NCBI RefSeq assembly: GCF_027409185.1
Contig: NC_084465.1
Location: 29,863,864-29,927,863 of the forward strand
Direction of reading: 5' to 3'
Source of the DNA: Cynocephalus volans
Lineage: Eukaryota > Chordata > Mammalia > Dermoptera > Cynocephalidae
DNA: 64,000 nucleotides
Below the pieces are notes generated by a model. The model saw only the letters and a list, made by a program, of their open reading frames with translations. It had not been told where the DNA came from and did no database searches. Positions 27,581 through 40,400 of this stretch are shown one piece after another. A program made the position numbers and the translations under genes. The number at the start of each line of letters is the position of its first letter. The stretch's first letter is position 1.

Positions 27581-27765
27581 AGCATCAATAGTTATTGCTT
27601 ATCAAATCCTTACCATGTTCCACATAATGTGTTATGTATTTTAAATGAATTATATAATTTGATTCTCACAAAAACCCCTTCAATATTTGAAGTTAAAGAC
27701 AAAATACTGTAATTCAGAGAATTTAAATAATATGCCCAAAATCATGCCATAAGAAATCGAATACT
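27581..27765 (+). mobile_element. MIR SINE, plus strand
   Basis: The order is ATCAAATCCTTACCATGTTC, ATTATATAATTTGATTCTCA, CAAAAACCCCTTCAATATTT, then TATGCCCAAAATCATGCCAT. It follows the MIR consensus plan of catalogue-like phrases (CTACTATGTGCCAGG, ATCTCATTTAATCCTCACA, ACAACCCTATGAGG, TTGCCCAAGGTCACACAG). Old and diverged, with no internal promoter left. Confidence 0.55.
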
Positions 27766-27812
27766 GTTTTATCAAACCAAATTAAAAACAGTGTGCTCAG
27801 GATTTGCTGTTT

Positions 27813-28210
27813 TGTTGCAGTGGGCTACTGAGAACTCGCAGGGAGAGACAGGAAACACTGAAGCTTGAGGCAGGAAACAGTTTATTGATGTGCTGGCATT
27901 TGGCTCAATAGACTCTTGGGCAAAAGTTGAGCCCCAAATGCAGTGGGGCTGTTATTTTTATATCATAGCATTTCCGTGTTTTTGTAACTGGGCGACCAGG
28001 TGATCCTATGATCTTATGTGGTTATGACTTTTTCTCAGGGTGGAAAAGTACAGCAGGTGAGAAGTAGGCTGAAAAATTCTGTTTCAGTGGTTTGTTGTAA
28101 ACACACTGTGAGACAAAGCAAAGGTGCAGCTGCAGCTGGGCGGGGGTCTTAATTACAGCACAGTATGGCACAGCATGAATGCCTAATGGCCACAGCTGTG
28201 GTGGGACACA
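27813..28210 (-). mobile_element. Candidate solo ERV LTR, minus strand
   Basis: On the minus strand there is a TATA-like ATATAAAAA at 27963-27955, then AATAAA at 27886-27881 about 75 bp later, then CTGTTTCCTGCCTCAAGC and a TCTCCCTGCGAG stretch, ending CTGCAACA at 27813. This TATA / poly(A) signal / short tail order is the layout of an LTR U3-R-U5. There is no internal viral sequence at either side, and therefore no viral gene to describe. The family is unknown. The 28210 end is a guess based on a terminal CA, and I could not find target-site duplications. Confidence 0.5.
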
Positions 28211-28228
28211 GCCAGGTAAGTGTGAGTG

Positions 28229-28311
28229 CCTCAGTTTACCTCAGTTGGTTAGTGCGGTGTTGTAACACCAAAGTCAAAGGTTCAGATCTCCAGACAGGCC
28301 AGCCACTAGCC
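28229..28311 (+). mobile_element. tRNA-Ile-derived SINE monomer, plus strand
   Basis: TTACCTCAGTTGGTTAG corresponds to the A box of tRNA-Ile (TTAGCTCAGTTGGTTAG) and GGTTCAGATCTCC to the B box. The rest of the segment aligns end to end with tRNA-Ile, including the CAGGCCAG end. It is the monomer form of the family seen as a dimer at 42832-42943. This kind of SINE is known from colugos. Mutations in both promoter boxes make present transcription doubtful. Confidence 0.75.
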
Positions 28312-31263
28312 CCTACCCCCCAAAATGTCTGAAATAAAGACCTCTGTGCTCTCAAACACTATGTTATGATATTTTCTAATGCAGATAAAATAAGGTCCTT
28401 GTAATGTAATATCTTTTGTAAATAAGGAAATATTTCAGTTACTTGATGTTGAAAAATAATACTTTCTAATAAATGTGTTATCTGGATAATTGCTTAAACT
28501 ATTTTATTTAAACAGTTATAATGGAAATATTTCTAAAGTGTTTAACTTCATTTCCAAAAACTATAGAGCAAACACAATTGAACTCTTTTTAAATAAGTCA
28601 GGTCACAATTGCAATTAGTTATTATACCCTACAAGATACGTAGGTGATAGAAACTTGAAGGCATACTTCATAAATGTCCTCATTAAAAAAGCTTTGCAAT
28701 TTGCTGATTGCTCATATAATCAATATGCAGAATGTAAGCATGTGACCATGGTGTAGAAATACACTTTTAGATAAAATAAATTGCCAAAGGAAATGATAAG
28801 TGATTTTTTTTTGCTCTCCATGAAATCATTACCCAAAGCTGATATTTTAGCAACAACATTGTTCAACCTCCTAACACCCAATTACAACATTTATTTTGTT
28901 TACCTAAAACAGTAATGTTCAATGAATATTTGTAGAATTTGTGAATTATGTAAATGGATACTTCTACCTAAAATGTCAAAAGGTTTTCTATTTTGACAAA
29001 ATTTTAGTGTTATGAGCATGTAATGCTATTTGTGTATAGTAGCATTTGTAGTAAACACAAATAAAACTGGATAACAATTAGGGTAGCTCAAATTATGAGA
29101 CCTCAACATTCGGCTCTTTTTATGAGTGCTGGATTTGTAAAGCTTCTTTCTGTATATTTCTTTTTGTGTTAGACAACTTCTGCCAACTTTTGTCTACATT
29201 TATTATATGTCCAAAGATCTGTTCCATGTCTTTTCTATCTCTAGAATGCTTTACTAATGTAGTTACTACAAAATTAAGAATTTAAGCATAAATCTCAAAT
29301 CCCAATTTAAGATACAAGGATGGGCAGGGGAAGTTTAACCAGAACTGATTTTGACAGATACCATGCTTTTTCTTTTTATTTAAAAAAAAATGCCCAAATT
29401 AATGCTCACAAAAACTCCACATATTAGATCTTATCTACACTACACATTAAAAGGTATGAAAATTTAGAAAATAAATAAATAAATAAAGGAAAAAGATTAA
29501 TTTTGCTAAATAGCACAACTCTGGGACCTCATACTTGAAACCACTTCTGTCTGACCTCATAATGCATTATTTTTCAATTCTCCAATATGTGAAAACAAAG
29601 TATTCAAATAAAGATAGATTCCCGTGGCTTCCAAGATTGTTGGAATGAATGAATGAGGATTTAAGATGTTTAATTATTGTTTTCTTTGGTGGCTGGAGTT
29701 TTAGTTATTGGTGTTTCCATGTTAGGAGGTAATATGTCCAGCTCTTTATCTTTAAACTGAAAAGATTTGCTTGCCAGAATTAAATAACAACTTCATTGTA
29801 TTTTTGCTGAAGGAATTATAAATGTTTTACTAGTTCTACAGTTCAGAGAGACTTAGCTGTCTCTTCTTAATTTATTGCTCATATTTTGTTAAAGGCAGTC
29901 AACCAGTCCACAAAAGATAATGCAGTAAAATAGAATTCAGCCCATGGTTTAAGGCAATAAGTATGGAAGAAAGGCCACATTAACATATTGCCAGTTTTCC
30001 TGCTCACTTATCCATTAAAAAAGTTAAAGGTATACCTTATATATTAGAAATTGGTAATTTCAGTAAAAACATTGGTGATAACAATAGAAAATATTTCCTT
30101 TCACCACAATGAATTTTATAGGTCACAGGATTAGTGATAAAGGTATGACTGCATTACAGCTACTGAATTAAGACCAATTTTTAATTGCTTGTGAATTAAT
30201 ATAACAGAAGTGTCCTGTAACATATCACACTATGATCAAAGTGAGTATATTTTGAATTGAACAACTTGAATCATGTAAGTATTACACTCAAGGATTTGTC
30301 AATACCAAAAGTAACAGTTATAGTTAGTAAGTTGAGATTGGACAGACACAAAAGGGCTTCATTTAAGGGTTTTAAAATAAAAATATGACTGTACATTAGA
30401 TCTAGTTTTAACGAGGATACTATTAGGCGATATTAAATTATATGTGGGAGGAATACCAGTAATTATAGTATTATCAATTATGAATATGTTAAAATAGAAG
30501 AAAAGTATGGACACCTATTAATAAACACTTTATTCAGAAATTTTTCACTTCTCTGTGTTAATTGAAGAAATTGTAAGGTGAGATAGTTCTTAAACAGTAA
30601 GAAATGTACTAAGGGCAGGAAGTCTTGATCACCAAAATAACAACGTGAGAGCTAATTTCAATGACGTGTTTCAAGTTGATGAACTATGCATAAGTTTCAA
30701 AAGGAGGCCAGCTGTGTGGAATCAATGTCATATCTTCTGGGACATGAAACCTCTGGAAGACACTACTCGATAATTATAATGAAATTGAAATGAGTTATAA
30801 TATTGCCGTAAGTTATACTAGAAATGTCTAATAGTACTTTTTCCAATTCTTATTCCTTGACTTACACAGAAAAGTATGAATCCTAGACCCTTTACAGTTA
30901 GGTGAAACAATGTGATTAGATTTAAGAGGTAAATGTGAGCTTAAGTAATGTTTGTCGTCTTAGTTGAGACAGAAAAATCCCTATCTCCTCCTGGAAGCCA
31001 CATGTTAAGATGTATCTATCACAAGATGGTAGAGTCTCTACTGATATATGTGGAAAACAGCCCTGCTCATGCCATAGCTGTATATTGTTAGTAGAACATA
31101 AAGACTTTTTCACGAAGTCACATAGATGTTGGCCTATATGTCTGACTAATAAAAGAGGAAGAATATTTAGCAGCCAAGGCTTTGCAAAATGGGAAGTAGA
31201 AAAATAAGAGAAGGACCAGGAAGAGTGTGTTAGAAGAAGATGGAAATAACAGTCTGTAGTTCT

Positions 31264-31267
<4 letters not shown>
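28312..31267. other. Long non-coding AT-rich block
   Basis: No gene, RNA or named repeat recognised. Short poly(A)/AAAT runs near 29470-29486. Confidence 0.4.

Positions 31268-31334
<67 letters not shown>
31268..31334. repeat. (GT)n microsatellite
   Basis: About 67 bp of uninterrupted GT. The open frames on the minus strand over it, including the 159-codon one, are Thr-His repeats extended by chance. Confidence 0.97.
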
Positions 31335-31336
<2 letters not shown>

Positions 31337-32219
31337 AATATACAATACTCTGATGAATTCTTTGGATATTTGTAACTAAATAGAATATAAAAATTCCACA
31401 ATGTGATTTGTGTGTGCTAAAAATATTGATTTTGTGATAGATGTGTGTGGCAGACATGAAGAGGCAACACTCACATCCTCTTATAGATCCTCCTTCATTG
31501 TCCACATTCTGGAAGTGCAGCCAGCAGGCAGTCTTTAGCTGTTAGCTTTAACATGGTCAGCCTCATCTTTGACCAAAGGCCACACTCTTCCCTGGATAGT
31601 CCCCAGCCAATGACCAAGCAAGGTGGTGTCACAAAGGCCTAGTCATGCCTCCAACAAGGCAAAACGCATCAAAAAGACAGCCATTGCTCTGGAGCTCCCT
31701 CCGTGAGCTGGCAGAGATTTCATCAGGTCTGTGTAATTGTCTGATGCCTCTTCCTTCCCAATGCTGCTTCCTCCTGTTCTTTTCTAGGTGTTAATACCCA
31801 GTGGAACTTTTAAATTACTAAAACAATTTTCATGTCTGCATGCCAATGAATCCACCTGGCACAACATGAATACACAATTTGATGACAATAACATCAGAAA
31901 AAAAAGTTTTCTTATTTATAATCTTTGATTTTGTTATTTCTATCATTTTAAGTTACTATGTGTTCACATTCTTTTTGTATTTACTGTTTCTGAAAACTAG
32001 ATGTGACTTACAAGTGATGTGAATAAGGACTATAAGTTTTTAAAAATAATGAATCACTACAAATTATTAAAGTAATGGTAAGTATTTGAGTAGATCATAA
32101 CTTAGAATCAGTAAAATATGACATTATTGAGATGTACATAGCAAATTATGTGATATGCTAGATTTTATATTTAAAAGACTGGAAGTTAGCAAACATGTTA
32201 CAAAACAGCTTTCCCCATA
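31335..32219. other. Non-coding DNA
   Basis: The part at 31500-31800 is less AT-rich and may be an old LTR or other repeat. I could not classify it. Confidence 0.35.
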
Positions 32220-32350
32220 TCTAATCCTAAGTCCATGGGCCAGCTGATTAACCTCTTTGTCAGTGTCATCACCTAAAAATATAGATAATGCAACCAGTAT
32301 CAATATTGCAGTGAAGATAAAATGAGAAAATTAATATGAAGATCCTTTGA
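32220..32350 (+). mobile_element. MIR SINE fragment, plus strand
   Basis: CCAGCTGATTAACCTCTTTG, then ATCACCTAAAAATATAGATA, then AAGATAAAATGAGAAAATTA follow the MIR phrases ACTTAACCTCTCTG, ATCTGTAAAATGGGGATA and GATTAAATGAGTTAATA. Diverged. Confidence 0.55.
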
Positions 32351-32704
32351 AATTTTAAGAGAACCCTGTCATTTCTTTCCAGTATTGTAAAGAAAATATG
32401 GCAGCACTTACCCTTCCAGAGAAGACAGGTGTGAATCATGGAATTACTCTACAGAGCTTTAATGTGGCCTGAGATTCTCACTGAATACAACACAGTAGGT
32501 GACCACCAATAGTTATCTATCAATATGAATTGGAAAATGAGAATTATGTGTCAAAGCTCCTAATATTTTCATTCCAAGCTTTCTAAAATCAGGTCTCAAT
32601 CTACTTTTCTGGTTTTATTTCAGGACTACAATAATGCAAATGCTCATGGGTAGCCAAATTACTTTACAAAGCAATTTTTTGGATTCTCCATTCTACTTGT
32701 TACA

Positions 32705-32715
32705 TAGTAAGTCTT
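32705..32715. repeat. Target-site duplication of the 32.7 kb L1 (left copy)
   Basis: TAGTAAGTCTT, identical to 34073-34083. It directly precedes the T-rich tail of the minus-strand L1. Confidence 0.85.
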
Positions 32716-32740
32716 ATTTTTTATTTTTTTTATTTTTATT

Positions 32741-32803
<63 letters not shown>

Positions 32804-32808
32804 TTTTT
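32716..32808 (-). repeat. Terminal poly(A)/(AAAT)n tail of the L1 insertion
   Basis: On the minus strand this is an A-rich tail that has become an AAAT tetranucleotide repeat of about 65 bp. It is the outer tail, separated from the L1's own inner A-rich end (32937-32960) by about 128 bp of non-L1 sequence. Confidence 0.9.
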
Positions 32809-32936
32809 CTGCTTTGAGGTGTATGCTTTTATTTGTTTTTCTGTTACTTAAAATTTATATTGTGATTTTAATAAACAGTTTTTTCCCTTCAAATTCCTTT
32901 TACTACTTTAATTTTAGCATTATTTTCCACAGTTTG
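32809..32936 (-). mobile_element. Apparent 3'-transduced flank
   Basis: A 128-bp segment lies between the L1 3' end and the outer A-tail, inside the target-site duplications. Read on the minus strand it carries AATAAA at 32833-32828, about 20 nt before the outer tail. That is the right place for a poly(A) signal used after readthrough of the L1's own weak signal. It does not match the sequence left of the full-length L1 at 54.4 kb, so that copy is not the source. Confidence 0.75.
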
Positions 32937-34072
32937 TTTTTTTAAATTTTTTTATTTTTTTAACTTTTATTTTGTCGATATATATTGTTGTTGATTGTTG
33001 TTGCCCCTTACCAAAACCTCCCTCCCTCCTCCCTCTCCTCCCTCCCCCAAACAATGTCCTTTCTGTTTGCTTGTCGTATCAACTTCAAGTAATTGTGGTT
33101 GTTATATCGTCTCCCCCCCCAGTTTTTTTTTTTGTGTGTGTGTGTGTGAATTTATATATTAATTTTTAGCTCCCACCAATAAGTGAGAACATGTGGTATT
33201 TCTCTTTCTGTGCCTGACTTGTTTCACTTAATATAATTCTCTCAAGGTCCATCCATGTTGTTGCAAATGGCAGTATTTCATTTGTTTTTATAGCTGAGTA
33301 GTATTCCTAAAGAAAACATAGGAGAAACACTTCAGGAAATAGGACTGGACACAGACTTCATGAATACGACCCCAAAAGCACGGGCAACCAAAGGAATAAT
33401 AAACAAATGGGATTATATCAAACTAAAAAGCTTCTGCACAGCAAAAGAAACAATTAACAGAGTTAAAAGACAACCAACAGAGTGGGAGAAAATATTTGCA
33501 AAATATACATCTGACAAAGGATTAATATCCAGAATATACAAGGAACTCAAACAACTTTACAAGAAAAAAACAAGCGACCCAATTAAAAAATGGGCAAAAG
33601 AGCTGTAGGCATCTCTCTGAGGAAGATATACAAATGGCCAACAGACATATGAAAAAATGCTCAACATCACTCAGCATCCGGGAAATGCAAATCAAAACCA
33701 CACTGAGATACCATCTAACCCCAGTTAGGATGGCTAAAATCCAAAAGACTCTGAACGATAAATGCTGGTGAGGTTGCGGAGAAAAAGGAACTGTCATACA
33801 TTGTTGGTGGGACTGCAAAATGGTGCAGCCTCTATGGAAAATGGTATGGAGGTTCCTCAAACAATTGCAGATAGATCTACCATACGACCCAGCCATCCCA
33901 CTGCTGGGAATATACCCAGAGGAATGGAAATCATCAAGTCGAAGGTATACCTGTTCCCCAATGTTCATCGCAGCACTCTTTACAATAGCCAAGAGTTGGA
34001 ACCAGCCCAAATGTCCATCATCGGATGAGTGGATATGGAAAATGTGATACATCTACACAATGGAATACTATG

Positions 34073-34083
34073 TAGTAAGTCTT
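34073..34083. repeat. Target-site duplication of the 32.7 kb L1 (right copy)
   Basis: TAGTAAGTCTT, identical to 32705-32715, immediately after the inverted ORF2 segment. Confidence 0.85.
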
Positions 34084-34773
34084 TTGCTTCTCAGAAACGA
34101 CTTAAAGTTAGTTGTGTGGTTGTCCTGATCAAGTAACTGAGCAACACAGATATTAGACCTGGCAAATAAGCACAGTAGGTAACTGCCAGATGAGATTAAG
34201 TGTTTTTATATCACTAACCACTTAATGAGCAACAAAGTATTAATATTGAGCAGCCCTGTCTAATAAAAATGTTCTGTGGTGATAAAAAATGATATACAGT
34301 CAACCCTCTATATCCATGGGTCTCGCTAAAACTGGACTATGAAAGGATACACACAGAAACTCAATGTCAAGGCCAAGTTGAAAGAGGGCTCAGAGTAACC
34401 TGACTAAAGTTTGGTCAAGGAGAGAGTCTTTGTTAGTACCAGGAGGCTGTATTAGATGTTTAGGATACAACATAGAATAGTCAAAACCACTTTGCTTTAA
34501 ATAATTCACATTCTCATGGAGGGAGGTAATAAATAGTTTTCATTGAAAAGGTGAAATTTGAAAGAGACTTTTAAATGGTTAGGGGATAGGCTATGCAGGA
34601 ATCTGGCGGAAAATTATTCTAGGTATAAAGGGAATAGCCAGTGTGAAAGCCACAAAGTGGAGGCATGAAGGACAAGATACAGCAAGGATCTATAATAATG
34701 GTAATAACACATGAAAATTCATGGGGAATCTTCTTAAAATGAAGATTCTGTTGTATTAGTTACAGAGGAGTAA
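34084..34773. other. Non-coding DNA with DNA-transposon scraps
   Basis: 34250-34292 (CAGCCCTGTCTAATAAAAAT ...) resembles the terminal part of a hAT MER element. CAGTCAACCCTCTATATCCA at 34297-34316 resembles a Tigger-type terminal repeat. Both are short and uncertain. Confidence 0.4.
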
Positions 34774-35176
34774 TATGGATAGAATTGTGTCCTCCAAGTT
34801 TTATGTATTGGAAGATTAATTACCACTGTACATGTTGAGGGTGGGAAATCCTATTATGGTAGTTAAAAAGTGGGGCCTTGAAGAGGTGCATGGATTCTGA
34901 GGACCATGCCCTAATGAATGGATAGATGATGGTGGCCATGGATGTGGTTCTGAGGGCTTTAAAAGGAAAGCATGTGAGAATCTCTGGCTCACTCTGCTTC
35001 CACCAACTCACAATGTGAAACCCTATTTTAGTCAAGGCATCACCAAGGAAGACCTTCATCAGGTGTGTTCCCTGCCCTTTGGACTTTCCAGCCTCCAAAA
35101 CTGTAAGCAATAGATTTCATTTTCTTTATAAATCACCAGGTATTTTGTTATAAGAAACAGAAATTGACCAATACAG
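34774..35176 (+). mobile_element. MaLR-type solo LTR, plus strand
   Basis: Starts near GGATAGAATTGTGTCCTCCA and ends near CAGCCTCCAAAACTGTAAGC and TTTATAAATCACCAGGTATT, the usual 3' region of an MLT1/MST-like LTR. The middle shares GGTTCTGAGGGCTTTAAAAG with the reverse complement of 62029-62431. The two are therefore copies of one family in opposite orientations. No internal region is present. Confidence 0.65.
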
Positions 35177-37226
35177 GGAGGGAGGAGAGATGAGATGCTG
35201 TATTTCTACCAAGCTCCTAGGTGAGAAGAGGGTGCTGCTGCTCCACTGCTTAGATCCTGAGTAACAGTAGTCTGTGGGTAGATGGAACACAACAGTAATC
35301 AATTTTGTTGCAAGTTTACCATCCTAAAAATTTTTGGATGAGTGGAAGGACTCCAGCCTTATGCCTCCAGAATTCTTCATCACCCTATGCTGATTCCACT
35401 GACTCTTGTTTAAATTTAGACAAAAAAAAAAAAAAAAAAAACATGGCTTAAGTAGAAACAGGGACTATATCATTTTAATAAGCTTACTTCATTACCCTCT
35501 TGAGCTTTAAAGACTCAAAAGATGTCATAATTAACTAGTCTTATTGGACTCTGCTTTCCTTCATGCTGAGTTTCATTTCCAACCACATTTTCTCTTCATG
35601 GTTTCTCTTCAGCAGCTAAAACTTATAGTAATACAGTTCCAAGTTCATGGAAGGAGAGATTCTCTCCTTTCAACATTTCCAAAGAGCCCTGGATAAGTTG
35701 GATTTGATCAGTCCAGATCAAGTGTCTGTCTTGAACCAATCACTATTGCCAGTTGATTTGATGCTCTGGTTGTGAAAGGGTCACATAAGTTGCATGTGAA
35801 CGGAGTTGGTTTGAGTGCCCCTAAACCATATGTAATGAAATTGGGAGAAAGGAGATTTCTTCCAGAAAATTTCAGTGATTAGAAAGAGGGAATAGCCAAC
35901 GTTAAGGCAAAAAATAAATAAGTAAACTTTGATTATAAACCAGCAATATATAAAACATATCTGGCTCTCAACACCACAGTATGAGAGGATTAGTGACGTC
36001 TTTCAGTGAGCTTAGACAAGTACATTCTTCACATGAAATGGAAGCCAAACCTTACAAAGAATAATTGAATAACCACAATGTGCGAAAAGAGAAGGCAAAA
36101 ATCAAAGCCGAAGTAACAAAAAAACTGTCTTAAATATTTAGAAGGCAATCAGAAAGAAGAAATTGACATTATATGTGTGTTTATAAAAAGCCAATGATTT
36201 GATGATATGAAGAGGTAGATTTGGATGGAAAATAAAGAAACCCTTATTTAAAAAATGAGTGAGAGCTTCCCATTAGGTCTCTTTCATTGAAAGTATCCTG
36301 ATTTTATTCTGAAGGGACTAGAAATCTGATTTCTATATAAAATGTTTAAAAAGTGATGATTAAATGTTTTAATCACTATGAGCAAGTTTTCAACCTCCAG
36401 TTTAAATTACCAAATAAAAATAGGGTGAATAAAAGGGTTATTTTAATTATTAAATTAGCACATCAATGTAAATCAGCTGTAAGTCCTCTTGGATGCCAAA
36501 ACCTACATGCACATCTCAGCCTTTTCATCAGCTGCCATGAGAAGCCCAAATACATTGTATAAAGAAGAGGTACAAGAGAGGTTCAATTATGTCTCCTCAC
36601 AATTTCACTGGAAATGCCACAGTAGATGGGACTCTTTTCCCATGTCCCCCATGTAGTCCCAGGCCACTGGGTATCACCTGACAGTCCTCTTCAACCCTTT
36701 TCTCCCCCTCCTTCTAGCTAATTTATTAGAGTAATCTCTTCTGTATGTACTATGGGGGCTAGTCTAAGGCTTCTAGCAAGTCGTATAAACCTATTCTCTC
36801 TTTACAAGAGATTTTTTCCTACCAGCACTAGAAAGATAACATTTTCTTTATACTATCACTATAACATGGAAAAATTTATCATTTTGTTCATTACTTTGGA
36901 AGGCCTAAAATTAAAGACCCTAAATACCCTTAGCTTTCTAAGTATTATTCATTATCAACCTGTTTGAGCAATGTTTGTTTACTGTGTCTGTTTCTTATCT
37001 GTATGCATACACTTAAATCTTCTTTTAAAGCTGTCAATATCATTAATACAAGTTACTAAATTTTAACTCATTTGTAGAATAATGAAGAAAACTTAACATG
37101 GTAGAATAGAAAATTAGGTTGTCAGTTCTCAATACTCAATATTCCTTAATATACAATTATAATGGACATTTAGATCACCTCATTTTAAAAAAAATTCCTT
37201 CGTTATCTTCCATGACACTCTGTTTC
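35177..37226. other. Non-coding AT-rich DNA
   Basis: Poly(A) run at about 35420-35440. No gene or named element. Confidence 0.4.
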
Positions 37227-37400
37227 AGTGGTTCTCAAAGTTTGATCTCAAAGAGTTATCAGCATCACCTGGCAACTAGTGAAATTCAGAGTTTCTGACC
37301 TCATTCAAGACTTGCTAAATTAGAAATTCCAGAGATGGGCCCAACAAGCTGTTGTCTAAGAAGACTGCCAGGTGATTCTGATCTACTATACTGATTTGGA
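37227..37400 (+). mobile_element. MER5A-type hAT DNA transposon
   Basis: Begins CAGTGGTTCTCAAAGTTTGA, continues ATCAGCATCACCTGGCAACT and GCCAGGTGATTCTGAT. These are the marks of MER5A, a non-autonomous hAT-Charlie element. Both ends are present in part. Nothing is coded. Confidence 0.75.
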
Positions 37401-40400
37401 TTCAAAACTGAATGATACCCTTGAAAGGACTTCCAAATTTTTATCTTCATTCTCAAACTCTCTCCTATGCTCCAACTCTAAAATCTAAATTCTGGGGGTA
37501 CTTTGGCTGTGATATTTTTTCAGCTGCATATCAAAGCTATACTTATTCTTTTAAAGTTCTTGAACAAATTATGTTTCTAACTTTCGTTTATGAAATGATT
37601 TTTTGAAGTCTACAAACTTTAGACTCAGAAGCATCATTAACTTCTCTTTTGACATCATTCCACTTGAGCCAAACATTTTATTCTTTGACCTCAGTACCTC
37701 TCATGTACATATTCTCCTAAACCCTGTAATACCCATTCTACCTTAGGTCCCTATGTTTCTCCTATACTATTATAATAGCCAATAATTTTATTTTATACCT
37801 CTAGTTTCTATCAGTTTGCCTCTGCTAGCCATACTGAGGTCAAATTTATCTTCAGTTAAAGCAAAACACTTCTGAAACTCTGGTACTCAAATCTCAATGT
37901 TATACCAGTCAACAAGATTCTTAATCTGATTATGTATTTCCCTGTATTTTCCCTACATCTATCATCCACTACATTTTAAAATCAAAATGATGTTCTGGTC
38001 TTACTAAACAAAGCAAAACAATGAAAAAATGCACTCAATACTCTCTCCATCTTCCATTACTTGGTTATTCCTCTCCAACCATTCCACCACCACTCAGACA
38101 TAATTCTACACATTTTTAAAATTTATTACGATTTGTATACCTTCTATGATTTAGGTGAAGCCTCAAGTTCTATAATATTGTTCTCAAATTTTCCTACCAT
38201 GTATTTAACTTTAATATAAGTATACAAGTATGCATATATACAGTTTTCAGGGTTTTTTAAAAAAATTTCCTTATTTGTTCTTACGTTTGTAGATTGTAAG
38301 GTACCCAATGATGGGCCCTTATCTTGCAATATTCATGCACATTCATTTACATGGTTAGTCTCTGTACAATCTTCACTTTTTACTGGACTCCAGTGATCTC
38401 TTCCCCTAGTCAACGCAGGTGTTATTCAGCCTGTTCAGAGTTTGGTGTTTGGTGAAAGTAATTATCAGGAGGGATCATGAAATAAAACACTGTTTATATA
38501 ACTCAGCAAGATATTGTAATATGTGGCTATAAACTTAGAACTGATCTCTATCCAAGAAATTAAATTCAAGTATTTCCAGACACTCTCCCTTTAAATATGT
38601 TACAATCTGTGTGAGGACGTAATCAAGTTTCATTGTATTTTTTAACTTATATCCAGGTTTTACACTCACTCAAGAACTGCAACCAATTACTTTGAACTGC
38701 TTTAACAGAGGTTATTTTTCTTCTCTAAATTTCTGAAAACTTCTCTGGCAAACTGAGATAGTGTCCAAAAGAAATTGCCCAATAGAGCATTGTCTTTTAA
38801 TCTTCCCTTAAAATGAGTGTCCTAAATTAAACCCATTCCTTACATAGATGAAGAGGAAAAAAATATTTTTAAAGTACGAAAACTCTGTGGTTAAAGTTCT
38901 AGCCTCTCTAATAAAGAATTTAAAAAGGCTTCTGACTTAACATGGATATGATTTCAGGGAAAGTTGATGTATTCCAAGTAAGCTGTATAAATTTATAAAA
39001 ATGTGATTTATTTTTAATTTTACAAAGTAAGCTACAAAAAAAATCCAAATATAAGTAGTCTTTTAGTTAAACTTCTATTTTAATTTGCAAATTAGTCATA
39101 AGGGGAAATTTGCCTCACTTTTAGAGTTTTTTGGAGGTAAAGCAGTTTGAATATAATGCTCAATATCCACTAATATATCAAAACTCCTTTTAGTCCACTT
39201 TTATTAGAATACATTTCATTCTTTGGAGCAAATGTCAAATACAAACCAATGTCCCAGAAAACTGACTGTTTTATGAAACATACCACCAATGTTTTCTCTA
39301 CTTATTAATGCTTTCTTAGGCATTACATAGGAAAATGGTTCACTTTCTGTAATGATAATTTTTCTTCTACAATATGCCAAAAACCTCTGTGTCACTGATG
39401 GTTTAAAGAAGAGTGGTGTACCTTCATTGACAGTGTCATAAGTTAGACCTTAGTCCATCATCAATTAATCTAGTCTCCGTAATTTTGCTTTATTGTTTGA
39501 AATATGCCAGTAAAGTAGAGGCCAGTGTGCTATCCTTCAAATAACAGTTCTCGGAACAATTTTTATCACCAGATGGAGGATGAGGAGTTAAGTCTCATTT
39601 GAAAGGATTCAAATTTAAGCCACAAAAGTAACAATCTTCTTCTTTGGGTGAGTCATTGGACTTAACTCTGAACAAGATAGACCTAGACAGACTTCATTTT
39701 ATCTTCAATACCTGTTTTGAATATAATTGCTTAATAAAATTTTTTGTTGATTACAAATTATGAAAACATTATAAAACATTAATTAATTCATTTAGAAAGA
39801 ATGGTATAAAAAAAGAAGGGAAAGTTGAACTTATTTAGGGAGAATATATGTATAAGTAGGTATAGATAGATAAATTTCAAAATAATCTGTGAATTAGATA
39901 GTATGATTCTTGTTGAATATATAAAATACCTTCACGGAAGTATCATAGTAGTGATACTATTCCTTATCATAGGGTCATCAAAGTAAACTGAAGATGCGTT
40001 TCATGGGTTCACAGATCATCGAGCTAGACAATCCTGTTAACGTAAGTTTTATTGATTGCTAGGGTAATATACATGAGAAAATATAGATGAATGAGAGAAA
40101 ACATCTTGGTCACTTGAATAAGAAACCCAAATGACATGTCCCACTGATGAAGTTCCTTATATGCTAACTTCATAAAGAGAACACCTCCACCCAAAACTTT
40201 AATTATTTAAATATTGCTTTCAGTAAAATCCATTTTACACCCCAGTGCTTTACTGAAGTTGAGCACATATATTAAAGAATTGGTGTTATTTCATAAAGTC
40301 CTGCCCTCACTGTTTCCACTACCCTGACTGCTCAGAAATAAGGAATTTGTTGAGAAGTTACCTATCCTGCATTTTCAAAATAGGAGAGTTACTTTGATTC

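Larger units (their letters stand above)
32716..34072 (-). mobile_element. Young L1 insertion, 5'-truncated and internally inverted
   Basis: From left to right: outer A-tail, transduced flank, L1 3' UTR and ORF2 tail on the minus strand (about 32937-33308), then a plus-strand ORF2 segment (33309-34072). The two L1 pieces meet in the element at the same short motif, GGAATACTA, which occurs at the end of both. It is flanked by an 11-bp duplication. Sequence is very close to the full-length L1 at 54.5 kb. The inverted ORF2 segment has a frame break near 33605, so nothing is functional. The 3' UTR keeps the G-rich tract (C-rich on the plus strand, about 33018-33048). Confidence 0.88.

Noticed and set aside
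28229..28311. Functional tRNA-Ile gene
   Set aside because: The anticodon arm and boxes are altered, the acceptor stem does not pair, and the sequence belongs to a SINE family with a second copy in the window.
30922..31505. Open frames of 159, 91 and 75 codons on the minus strand
   Set aside because: They owe their length to the GT microsatellite (Thr-His repeat) and have no domain outside it.
33522..34052. 176-codon minus-strand frame
   Set aside because: Antisense to the inverted L1 ORF2 segment; it mirrors the antisense frame at 54863-55360 in the full-length copy.
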